Counted from the first letter of the stretch, positions 1-5,279 are shown. The stretch is DNA of 6,387 nt from Rhizobium sp. (GCA_003501385.1 DNPN01000043.1:37556-43942), one strand, 5' to 3'. The notes: generated by a model from the letters alone, not told the origin. Program-made: numbers and translations.

Positions 1-1072
1 GGAACATGATGGAGTTGAAGAAGCCAATGGCCAATACGCACCACATGGCCACATGGCCGGTCGTCAATACGGTCACCAGCAGCAGGATGGCCGCAATGGT
101 CGCGTTGGTGGTCAGCGTTTTGCCAGCATCCACATAGCGCATCACCACCGAGCCGATAAAGCGGCCGATCATGGCACCGCCCCAGAAGTAGGAAACGTAA
201 TGGGCTGCTGTCTGTTCTGGCAGGCCAGCGATGGCTGGATCCGCCATGAAGTTGACAAGGAAGCTGCCAATGCTGACTTCAGCGCCCACATAGACGAAAA
301 TACCAACAGCGCCGAGAACGAGATGGCTATAGCTCCAAGCGGACGCCGCTTCTTCTCCACCCTGATGGGCTTCCTCTTCATCTTCGACGACAGGCAGCTT
401 GAGAGCTGCAAAAATCGCAGCAAGAACAAGAAACGCAGCCGCCAGCAGCAGATAAGGGAATTTTACGGCTGCGGCCTCGGCCATATGCAAAGCATCAATT
501 TGCTCAGGCGTTGCATTTGAAACGGCCGCCGTTGCCGACGACAAAATCAGGAATGCGCCAAAAATCGGAGCAATGGTCGTGCCCAGCGAGTTGAAGGCCT
601 GCGTCAGCGTCAGACGGCTGGAGGCCGTCTCTGGCTTACCCAGCACGGTCACATAGGGGTTGGCGGCCACCTGAAGAATTGTAACACCGGATGCCAGAAC
701 AAAAAGGGCACCCAAAAACAGTGGATAAACCCGCAAACTGGCCGCGGGAATGAACAGCGCGCAGCCAAGAGCCGAAATCACCAGGCCAACGACAATGCCC
801 CATTTGTAGCTGATGCGCTTTACCAGCGCGCCAGCAGGCAAAGACACAATGAAATAGGCTCCAAAGAAGCACAGCTGGATCAGCATGGTTTGGGTGTAGT
901 TCAGCTGAAAGACATTCTTCAAGTGGGGAATAAGAATGTCGTTGAGGCATGTGATAAAGCCCCAAAGGAAAAAGAGAGAGGTGAGAGCGACCAGTGCTCC
1001 TGTATAGGAGCCAGCATGACCCGAGGTGCTTTTGTGAGCAGTTGCCTGCACACCCTTTTGAATTCCTGCCAT
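1..1072 (-). CDS. gluP: Glucose/galactose-type MFS transporter (GluP/FucP family), C-terminus cut by window edge
   Basis: This is an inner-membrane sugar:proton symporter of the FucP/GluP branch of the major facilitator superfamily. The ATG is at 1072 and 357 codons are visible; relatives are about 410 residues, so roughly 50 are missing beyond position 1. Family signatures seen are FFLWGF (34-39) followed by LNDILIP (43-49) in the first membrane helix, ILQVAANPYVTVLG (132-145) in helix 4, TQAFNSLGT shortly after, and FFNSIMF at the visible end. An acidic, charged stretch (VEDEEEAHQGGEEA) marks the central cytoplasmic loop between the two six-helix halves. D45 matches E. coli FucP Asp46, but Q134 stands where FucP has the proton-linked Glu135, which argues for a GluP-like hexose carrier rather than a fucose carrier (inference). 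The only start-proximal purine tract is AAGAA, about 9 bases upstream. The gene is transcribed alone and away from the beta-lactamase gene. Confidence 0.9.
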   Translation of the reverse strand, partial: MAGIQKGVQATAHKSTSGHAGSYTGALVALTSLFFLWGFITCLNDILIPHLKNVFQLNYTQTMLIQLCFFGAYFIVSLPAGALVKRISYKWGIVVGLVISALGCALFIPAASLRVYPLFLGALFVLASGVTILQVAANPYVTVLGKPETASSRLTLTQAFNSLGTTIAPIFGAFLILSSATAAVSNATPEQIDALHMAEAAAVKFPYLLLAAAFLVLAAIFAALKLPVVEDEEEAHQGGEEAASAWSYSHLVLGAVGIFVYVGAEVSIGSFLVNFMADPAIAGLPEQTAAHYVSYFWGGAMIGRFIGSVVMRYVDAGKTLTTNATIAAILLLVTVLTTGHVAMWCVLAIGFFNSIMF

Positions 1073-1157
1073 TTTCGGTTCTTTTTTCTTGATACGGCGC
1101 AACAGAAAACTGCTACGACATGATTGATAAGTTGACCACGCGCGACAGCCGTGTGTG

Positions 1158-1173
1158 CATTGCCTATGCAATG
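1158..1173. promoter_or_regulatory. Perfect inverted repeat, possible operator of the sugar transporter gene
   Basis: CATTGC (1158-1163) and GCAATG (1168-1173) form a perfect 6+6 palindrome around a 4-base spacer, 86-101 bases upstream of the gluP start. The size and position fit a dimeric repressor or activator site. No regulator gene is in the window and I cannot assign a regulator family from the motif. Confidence 0.35.
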
Positions 1174-1201
1174 GCTGACCTTACGAAGCCAAAACGGTCT
1201 G

Positions 1202-1300
1202 GAGCATCGTTCCAAAAAATCGGAATCGGCACGATGCTCTATATTTTTGTTTTCGCATCGGATTTTTCCGAAAACCGGTTCCCACTTTTCGGTCCGATGC
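1202..1300. repeat. RIME-like / Bru-RS-like intergenic palindromic repeat with two hairpins
   Basis: Two adjacent long palindromes make up this element. The first pairs GAGCATCGT (1202-1210) with ACGATGCTC (1231-1239). The second pairs GCATCGGA (1255-1262) with TCCGATGC (1293-1300), with an inner perfect stem CCGAAAA (1268-1274) / TTTTCGG (1286-1292) closing an 11-base loop. The core AACCGGTTCCCACTTTTCGG recurs between genes throughout rhizobial-type genomes (from memory), and the size of about 100 bp with two palindromes fits the RIME and Bru-RS families described in Rhizobium and Brucella. It is non-coding and probably moved as a miniature element. No target-site duplication is evident. Confidence 0.7.
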
Positions 1301-1308
1301 TGTAGTTT

Positions 1309-1362
1309 TCTCGAAACTCCATGGACGCCAGCCATGAATGATTTCGAGACATGTATTCATGT
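1309..1362. repeat. Cluster of nested and adjacent short palindromes
   Basis: TCTCGAAA (1309-1316) pairs with TTTCGAGA (1342-1349). Inside it CATGG (1320-1324) pairs with CCATG (1332-1336). Immediately after, ACATG (1349-1353) pairs with CATGT (1358-1362). The cluster lies just downstream of the RIME-like repeat and more than 200 bases ahead of the beta-lactamase gene. It may be an operator region or a decayed second repeat element. No protein can be assigned to it. Confidence 0.35.
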
Positions 1363-1522
1363 GTCGCCAAGAATTTGGGAGGATTGTTTTGACGACAGCC
1401 TCTGACCTATCGTTTTACCGGCCATTGCTCAAGCCCAACGCTACCGTGAGCATCATGTTTAAGCCTCGCCATAAAAGGCCTGCTTTTGACAATTATCGTC
1501 TGCATTATGGTTTTGGCCCTGC

Positions 1523-1562
1523 AATAAAAAAACCCGACGACTACAGAATGCAATCGCCGGGT
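1523..1562 (-). terminator. Terminator-like hairpin reading on the minus strand, directly ahead of the beta-lactamase start
   Basis: ACCCG (1532-1536) pairs with CGGGT (1558-1562), extended after one mismatch by CGA (1538-1540) / TCG (1554-1556), with a 13-base loop. On the minus strand the stem is followed by seven T (plus-strand A run 1526-1532), the layout of an intrinsic terminator. There is no minus-strand gene upstream of it now, only the beta-lactamase gene in antisense. In the plus-strand transcript the same hairpin would lie 8 bases before the beta-lactamase start codon. The stem is short, so terminator strength is doubtful. Confidence 0.35.
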
Positions 1563-1570
1563 AACACGTC

Positions 1571-2392
1571 ATGGAAAATATCTTGCTTAAAAAAATTCCA
1601 ACTCTTGTTGCAACCCTCACCGTGTTGGTGCTCGGTCCATCCATTGTGCACGCAAAAACACTCTGCACGGTCGTAATCGACAGTTTGACTGCAACTAAAG
1701 TGATTATGCAGGGCGAATGCAACAACCGCGTGACACCAGCTTCAACGTTTAAGATATCGCTGGCCGCCATGGGTTATAACGAGGGAATTTTGAAGGATGC
1801 CCATAACCCGATAATTCCTTTCCGCGATGGCTATCCTGATTGGGGCGGTCCAGACTGGAAGCAACCGACAGACCCGGAAAGATGGTTGAAATACTCCGTT
1901 GTCTGGTACTCGCAGCAGATTACCCATCGTCTGGGAGCAGAAAAGCTAGCGGACTATGTGAAGCGCTTTGATTATGGCAATGCCGACGTATCTGGCGACC
2001 CGGGCAAGAACAACGGCCTTGAGCGCGCATGGATTGCCTCATCGCTCAAAATATCACCCTTTGAGCAAGTCCGTTTTTTGAGCCGATTGCTCAACGGCAC
2101 ATTGCCGATTTCCAATGAGGCAATGACACGCACGATTGCCCTTGTGGAAACACTGGATGAAACACCTGACGGCTGGACAATTCATGGCAAAACAGGAACC
2201 GCCTATCCGCGCCGGGCGGACGGTTCTTTCGACCAATCGATGGCTTGGGGCTGGTATGTAGGATGGGCCGAAAAAGACGGACACTGCGTCATATTCGCAC
2301 GCCTCATCCAAGACGAAAAATTTGAAAAATCGTCCGCTGGTGTTCGCGCACGGGAATCACTTTTGAAAGATATGCCCAGACTTTTAAAATAG
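1571..2392 (+). CDS. Class D (OXA-type) serine beta-lactamase
   Basis: This is a periplasmic serine enzyme that hydrolyses beta-lactam antibiotics through a carbamylated active-site lysine. The 273 residues fit the usual 250-275. Residues 1-28 are a signal peptide (basic MENILLKK, hydrophobic 9-25, cleavage after VHA-28). The class D motifs are all present: STFK (58-61, nucleophile S58 and carbamylated K61), SVV (109-111), YGN (135-137), W154 near the lysine, and KTG (207-209). R259 is the likely substrate-carboxylate arginine. C32 and C50 flank the first strands and could form a disulfide. The ATG at 1571 is chosen because it supplies the signal peptide; its ribosome site is poor (GGGT at 1559-1562, inside a hairpin arm). 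The gene ends 65 bp from the tRNA-Leu 3' end. There is no integron or IS nearby, so it is probably an intrinsic chromosomal gene. Substrate range cannot be read from the sequence. Confidence 0.93.
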   Translation: MENILLKKIPTLVATLTVLVLGPSIVHAKTLCTVVIDSLTATKVIMQGECNNRVTPASTFKISLAAMGYNEGILKDAHNPIIPFRDGYPDWGGPDWKQPTDPERWLKYSVVWYSQQITHRLGAEKLADYVKRFDYGNADVSGDPGKNNGLERAWIASSLKISPFEQVRFLSRLLNGTLPISNEAMTRTIALVETLDETPDGWTIHGKTGTAYPRRADGSFDQSMAWGWYVGWAEKDGHCVIFARLIQDEKFEKSSAGVRARESLLKDMPRLLK

Positions 2393-2457
2393 CCGCAGAC
2401 ACGACACGCCACGAAATTCCGTAAAAAGAAAATGTAAAACAATGACTTGTTAATGAT

Positions 2458-2542
2458 TGGTGCGGACGACGGGAATCGAACCCGTACAGATTGCTCCGAG
2501 GGATTTTAAGTCCCTTGCGTCTACCAGTTTCGCCACGTCCGC
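2458..2542 (-). tRNA. tRNA-Leu, anticodon TAA
   Basis: Read on the minus strand, the gene folds as a class II tRNA. The acceptor arms are GCGGACG (2542-2536) and CGTCCGC, with discriminator A (2461) and an encoded CCA (2460-2458). The anticodon stem AGGGA/TCCCT encloses the 7-base loop CTTAAAA with anticodon TAA (2508-2506). A variable arm of 13 bases follows, then the T arm ACGGG-TTCGATT-CCCGT. The long variable arm, TAA anticodon and 85-nt length with CCA agree with leucine. It would read UUA and UUG. It stands between the beta-lactamase gene and the GNAT gene, opposite in direction to both. A T-rich stretch beyond its 3' end (2400-2440) has no clear hairpin. Confidence 0.97.
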
Positions 2543-2583
2543 GTAGTTGCGTTTTCAACGACTTGAGTTTGAAATGCAAGGGG

Positions 2584-2613
2584 GTGTTTTGCACAAATCA
2601 GCAGTGTTTTGCA
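2584..2613. repeat. Two perfect 10-bp direct repeats spaced 20 bp
   Basis: GTGTTTTGCA occurs at 2584-2593 and again at 2604-2613, a centre-to-centre distance of 20 bp, or about two helical turns. The pair lies between tRNA-Leu and the GNAT gene, so it could bind a protein on one DNA face and act on either gene. It may also be chance in a T-rich stretch. Confidence 0.4.
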
Positions 2614-2699
2614 AAACTCTCTCACAAGTCATTGCCCTGACCATGATTTTCTCTGTTGTTGCTGTGCGGGATTGGATAGCCTCTTCATTGTTTGTAACC

Positions 2700-2703
2700 G
2701 GAG
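2700..2703 (+). promoter_or_regulatory. Ribosome binding site fixing the GNAT start
   Basis: GGAG stands 8 bases before the ATG at 2712. No comparable site precedes the earlier in-frame ATGs at 2547, 2574 and 2643, so translation most likely begins at 2712. Confidence 0.75.
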
Positions 2704-2711
2704 TGATTTGG

Positions 2712-3311
2712 ATGTCGGTTTGGCCAGATTTATTCGCAGTTGAGGGCAGTCTTGTTTCGGTTGTTCCGCTTTCAGTCGACCATCATGACGACTTGATGGT
2801 CGCAGCCGGAGACGGCGAGTTGCATCGGCTTTGGTATACAAAAGTGCCTGAACCGGAGAATGTCGCAGCTGAAATTTCGCGGCGGCTGGGGCTTCGTGCC
2901 AACGGCTCAATGCTTCCTTTTGCCGTCCTTGAAAAATCGACCGGGAAGGCCGTTGGAATGACCTCGTATATGAATATCGACGCCTCAAACCGAAGGGTGG
3001 AAATCGGTGGAACTTGGTACCGCCAGTCCATACAGCGATCAGGTCTCAATACCGAATGTAAGCTGCTGCTGCTGCAACATGCCTTTGAAGCTCTGGATTG
3101 CCTATGTGTGGAATTCCGAACGCATTTTATGAACACCCAAAGTCGGCGGGCCATTGAGCGGCTTGGAGCCAAACTTGATGGGGTGCTGCGTTCCAATATG
3201 GTGATGGCCAATGGAACCATTCGCGACACTGCAGTTTATTCAATTATTTCATGCGAATGGTCTGCTGTGAAAGCAAATTTGCAGTGGCAATTGGAAAAAC
3301 CAAGACCATAA
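2712..3311 (+). CDS. GNAT family N-acetyltransferase (RimJ/RimL-like)
   Basis: This is a cytoplasmic acetyltransferase of 199 residues expected to transfer acetyl from acetyl-CoA to an amine; the substrate is not known. The family pattern is clear: an N-terminal strand LVSVVPL (14-20), the segment ELHRLWYT (36-43), the strand pair PFAVLEKSTGKAVGMTSY (69-86), then VEIGGTWY (96-103) leading to QRSGLNTECK (108-117), the acetyl-CoA pyrophosphate loop region. The later VEFRTHFMNTQSRRAIERLG is the characteristic GNAT motif B region, followed by a DTAVYSII strand. The frame is open back to 2547, but the extra 55 residues do not match the family and lack a ribosome site. Their hydrophobic stretch (from the ATG at 2643) should not be read as a membrane anchor. 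It is followed by an inverted repeat and, 117 bp on, by the CinA-like gene in the same direction. Confidence 0.9.
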   Translation: MSVWPDLFAVEGSLVSVVPLSVDHHDDLMVAAGDGELHRLWYTKVPEPENVAAEISRRLGLRANGSMLPFAVLEKSTGKAVGMTSYMNIDASNRRVEIGGTWYRQSIQRSGLNTECKLLLLQHAFEALDCLCVEFRTHFMNTQSRRAIERLGAKLDGVLRSNMVMANGTIRDTAVYSIISCEWSAVKANLQWQLEKPRP

Positions 3312-3352
3312 CACTCAAGAGCGAAATACGGGGCGAGAGGGATCTCCAGACC

Positions 3353-3377
3353 CCTGTGATCTTGAATTGATCACAGG
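3353..3377. repeat. Perfect 9-bp inverted repeat between the GNAT and CinA-like genes
   Basis: CCTGTGATC (3353-3361) and GATCACAGG (3369-3377) are perfect complements around a 7-base loop. No T tract follows on either strand, so it is a poor intrinsic terminator. It could be a Rho-dependent stop or mRNA end protector for the GNAT gene, or an operator 52 bases ahead of the next start. Confidence 0.5.
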
Positions 3378-3428
3378 CTGCGCTACACATAGGCTATCGA
3401 TTTCATTCCGCTTAGAAAGCAGCCTACC

Positions 3429-4193
3429 ATGTCCCAGCCCACAATTGTTTCCGCTGCCATGCTCGCCATTGGTGATGAATTGCTCTCTGGTCGTACCAAG
3501 GATAAGAATATTGGCCATCTTGCCGATGTGTTGACCCTCGCGGGCATCGACCTCAAGGAAGTGCGGATTGTGGCCGATGAGGAAGACGCGATTGTTGAGG
3601 CGCTCAATGCTTTGCGAAGCCGCTATACCTATGTTTTCACGTCCGGCGGCATCGGGCCAACCCATGACGACATTACCGCAGATGCCGTGTCCAAGGCTTT
3701 TGATCTGCCTTGTGTGCATGATGAAAAGGCAATGGTGCTGATGGCCGAGATGTATGCCAAGCGCGGGTTAGAGTTTACCGAAGCGCGGCAACGCATGGCG
3801 CGCATGCCCAAAGGGGCAGAGCACATTCCCAATGCCGTATCGACGGCACCGGGCTTCAAGGTCGACAATGTTTACGTCATGGCCGGTGTTCCGCAGGTGT
3901 TTCAAGCCATGATGGAAGAGGTCGTGAAAACATTGGTTGGCGGGGTGAAAATCCTGTCACGGGCCATTGCGTGCCCCTATGGCGAGGGTGAGATCGGCAC
4001 AGCACTTGCGGCTGTTCAAAAAGCCCATCCAGACACCAGCATTGGTTCTTACCCTCGCTACGATGGTTCAAAGGGCTTCCACACCGAACTTGTTGTGCGG
4101 GCTCGCTCGGAAGATGTCTTGAATGCAGCAGCCCTTGCAGTCGAAGATATGATAGCGGGTATTCGACCATCCTATACCGTGCTGGAAGCCTGA
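3429..4193 (+). CDS. CinA-like stand-alone MoCF/MoaB-domain protein (competence/damage-inducible protein A family)
   Basis: The 254-residue protein carries one molybdopterin-binding (MoCF, MoaB/Mog-like) domain. The diagnostic segments are AMLAIGDELLSGRTKDKN (10-27) at the N-terminus and TSGGIGPTHDDIT (71-83), the phosphate/pterin-binding loop. The remainder (APGF, VMAGVPQVFQAMMEE) matches the CinA N-terminal region. Full-length CinA proteins are about 400 residues and end in a nicotinamide-nucleotide amidohydrolase domain. That domain is absent here, which is common in Alphaproteobacteria, where it is often a separate gene. The CinA MoCF domain has been linked to ADP-ribose pyrophosphatase activity and to pyridine-nucleotide recycling, but for the short form the role is not established. 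The start at 3429 has only a weak site, AGAAAG (3414-3419). The usp gene follows after 97 bp. Confidence 0.88.
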   Translation: MSQPTIVSAAMLAIGDELLSGRTKDKNIGHLADVLTLAGIDLKEVRIVADEEDAIVEALNALRSRYTYVFTSGGIGPTHDDITADAVSKAFDLPCVHDEKAMVLMAEMYAKRGLEFTEARQRMARMPKGAEHIPNAVSTAPGFKVDNVYVMAGVPQVFQAMMEEVVKTLVGGVKILSRAIACPYGEGEIGTALAAVQKAHPDTSIGSYPRYDGSKGFHTELVVRARSEDVLNAAALAVEDMIAGIRPSYTVLEA

Positions 4194-4210
4194 AGAGAAT
4201 CATGAACCCT

Positions 4211-4224
4211 TTGACTGAAATCAA
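4211..4224. promoter_or_regulatory. FNR/FixK-type box upstream of the universal stress gene
   Basis: TTGAC-TGAA-ATCAA differs from the consensus TTGAT-N4-ATCAA at one base and keeps both core half-sites TTGA-N6-TCAA. Its centre is at 4217.5. A possible -10 element TACTAT (4249-4254) would put the transcript start near 4260, so the box would lie near -42, the class II activator position. Usp genes are frequent targets of FNR, ANR and FixK proteins in low oxygen, which supports the call. No regulator gene is in the window. Confidence 0.6.
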
Positions 4225-4254
4225 GGAACAACCCTGACTTTGGCACATTACTAT

Positions 4255-4282
4255 CCTTGGCGGATCAAAAATACCGCCAGGG
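4255..4282 (+). promoter_or_regulatory. Hairpin enclosing the usp ribosome binding site
   Basis: CCTTGGCGG (4255-4263) pairs with CCGCCAGGG (4274-4282): nine pairs including one G-U, with an A-rich 10-base loop. The right arm runs into the Shine-Dalgarno sequence AGGGAG (4279-4284), so most of that site would be paired in RNA. If transcription starts near 4260, the outer left pairs are lost and a five-base stem remains. Translational control is an inference. Confidence 0.45.
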
Positions 4283-4290
4283 AGATAGTG

Positions 4291-5130
4291 ATGGGTTACA
4301 AAACAATTCTCAGCGTTCTGGATGACCAGAAGTCAGCGCGGCAAATTTCCGATTTTTCCCTAGCGCTTGCAGAGCAGTTCGAGGCGCATGTGATTGGTCT
4401 GCATTGCGAGGCCGTGGCGGGAATACCGATGATGGCACCTATGGAGATGCCAGATCCCGTGGCCGTTGAAGCCATGCAGGAACTGGCAGAACAAGAGACT
4501 GCAAAAATAGCGGACATATTTGCCCACGCCAGCCAACGCGAGAGCATCTCGACAGAATGGCGCACAATCAAAACGTCGGTTGGCGCTTCTCAGTTTTTGG
4601 TTGAGAGCGGCCGTTGTGCCGATTTGTTAGTTGCTGCACAAGGGGAGGTTGGCTTGCTGTCCGAGAGCCGGGCTGAGATGGAAACAGCGCTGTTTGAATG
4701 CGGCAGACCCATTTTGCTGATACCGTATATTCTAAAGACACCAAAGCCAATCAAGCGTGTTCTGATTGCTTGGGATGGCTCGCGCGAAGCATCTCGCGCC
4801 GCCTTTGATGCCTTGCCATTTTTAAAACAGGCAGAAGCCGTGGAAGTGTTCTCGGTCATTGATGACAGCGATGGAAAACCATCAAAAACCATTACCGGCG
4901 CGGAATTTGCCAACACTCTGGCCCGCCACGGAATCAAAGTGACCGTCACGCAAGAGGAAAAGGCCGGTCTGGGGCCAGCCATCCACATTGAAAACCGGCT
5001 GGCTGATGCCAGTATTGACCTGCTGGTCATGGGGGCTTACTCGCACAAACGCTGGTGGGAAGTATTGTTTGGCGGCGTTACCCGCACGGTTCTGGACTCG
5101 ATGACGGCGCTTACGCTTCTGTCACGATAA
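4291..5130 (+). CDS. Tandem-domain universal stress protein (UspA family)
   Basis: This is a cytoplasmic stress protein of 279 residues with two Usp domains in one chain. The first (about 2-147) begins YKTILSVLDD and ends RPILLIPYI. The second (about 153-279) begins IKRVLIAWDGS (154-164) and ends ALTLLSR. The second domain keeps part of the ATP-loop pattern G-x2-G-x9-G-S/T as G248-x2-S251-x9-G261-G262-V-T264, so the second glycine is serine. The first domain has no such loop, so nucleotide binding is uncertain. ATG 4291 is chosen over an in-frame alternative at 4240 because AGGGAG lies six bases before it and MGYKTIL is the normal Usp start. An FNR/FixK-like box upstream suggests induction at low oxygen. 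Such proteins are associated with survival under starvation, oxygen limitation and other stresses; the biochemical role is not known. Confidence 0.9.
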   Translation: MGYKTILSVLDDQKSARQISDFSLALAEQFEAHVIGLHCEAVAGIPMMAPMEMPDPVAVEAMQELAEQETAKIADIFAHASQRESISTEWRTIKTSVGASQFLVESGRCADLLVAAQGEVGLLSESRAEMETALFECGRPILLIPYILKTPKPIKRVLIAWDGSREASRAAFDALPFLKQAEAVEVFSVIDDSDGKPSKTITGAEFANTLARHGIKVTVTQEEKAGLGPAIHIENRLADASIDLLVMGAYSHKRWWEVLFGGVTRTVLDSMTALTLLSR

Positions 5131-5148
5131 CACCGCTGGCTTTACTCT

Positions 5149-5161
5149 TGCATTCAGGGCT
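5149..5161 (+). repeat. 13-bp direct repeat, copy 1
   Basis: TGCATTCAGGGCT here matches TGCACTCAGGGCT at 5267-5279 in 12 of 13 bases. The two copies flank the large hairpin in front of gpt. Confidence 0.5.
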
Positions 5162-5167
5162 CAAAAA

Positions 5168-5233
5168 CCGCTAATAGCAACGGCCAAAGACGGGTGCCCT
5201 TGCGGGTATCAAATCTCGTGGCCGTTGCTGCGG
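5168..5233 (+). ncRNA. Candidate structured leader RNA of gpt (P1-internal loop-P2)
   Basis: AGCAACGGCCA (5176-5186) pairs perfectly with TGGCCGTTGCT (5219-5229). CCGC (5168-5171) and GCGG (5230-5233) extend the stem past a one-sided TAAT bulge. Inside, GGTGCCC (5193-5199) pairs with GGGTATC (5204-5210), with two G-U pairs and a TTGC loop. This leaves an asymmetric internal loop AAGACG / AAATCTCG. The fold of two helices around a purine-rich internal loop is that of a small aptamer, and it precedes a purine salvage gene. I could not match it to a known family from memory; the xanthine-sensing NMT1 motif is the one to test. The alternative is a usp terminator, but the T run (5240-5244) begins seven bases after the stem. 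Confidence 0.45.
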
Positions 5234-5266
5234 GATTGCTTTTTGGCTTTCCCACAGGATCGGGTC

Positions 5267-5279
5267 TGCACTCAGGGCT
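5267..5279 (+). repeat. 13-bp direct repeat, copy 2
   Basis: TGCACTCAGGGCT repeats 5149-5161 with one change. Its last two bases form the beginning of the arm that pairs with the gpt ribosome site. Confidence 0.5.

Larger units (their letters stand above)
1073..1570. other. 498-bp divergent intergenic region
   Basis: This gap separates gluP (minus) from the beta-lactamase gene (plus). It contains the 1158-1173 palindrome, the RIME-like repeat, the palindrome cluster and the 1523-1562 hairpin. Several open frames cross it, including one running into the beta-lactamase gene from about 1338, but none has a recognisable domain. A GGGAGG at 1378-1383 precedes a possible TTG start at 1389, but the resulting frame only runs out of phase into the beta-lactamase gene. 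I see no convincing consensus promoter for either gene. Confidence 0.6.

Noticed and set aside
53..520. 155-codon plus-strand frame inside the transporter
   Set aside because: It is antisense to the GluP-family gene, whose motifs and helices are clear on the minus strand.
1486..1514. TTGACAATTA followed by CATTATGG, resembling a strong sigma-70 promoter ahead of the beta-lactamase gene
   Set aside because: The -35 TTGACA (1486-1491) and the only TATAAT-like hexamer (1503-1508) are 11 bases apart instead of about 17, and at 17 bases there is only GGTTTT. Not called as a promoter.
1338..1676. 112-codon plus-strand frame, or a shorter form starting at TTG 1389 behind GGGAGG
   Set aside because: It runs out of phase into the beta-lactamase gene, shows no domain, and its downstream half is a shadow of that gene.
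2350..2358. ACGGGAATC near the end of the beta-lactamase gene repeats part of the tRNA-Leu sequence, as an attachment site would
   Set aside because: Nine bases only, inside a coding stretch (residues ARES), and not extending to the tRNA 3' end; most likely chance.
2547..2711. N-terminal extension of the GNAT protein with a hydrophobic stretch that looks like a membrane anchor
   Set aside because: It does not match the family, lacks a ribosome binding site, and the ATG at 2712 has GGAG at a good distance.
5147..5175. CTTGCA-17-GCTAAT as a promoter for gpt
   Set aside because: Weak match at both boxes, and the implied start near 5183 would cut away the left arm of the conserved-looking long stem. 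Left uncalled.
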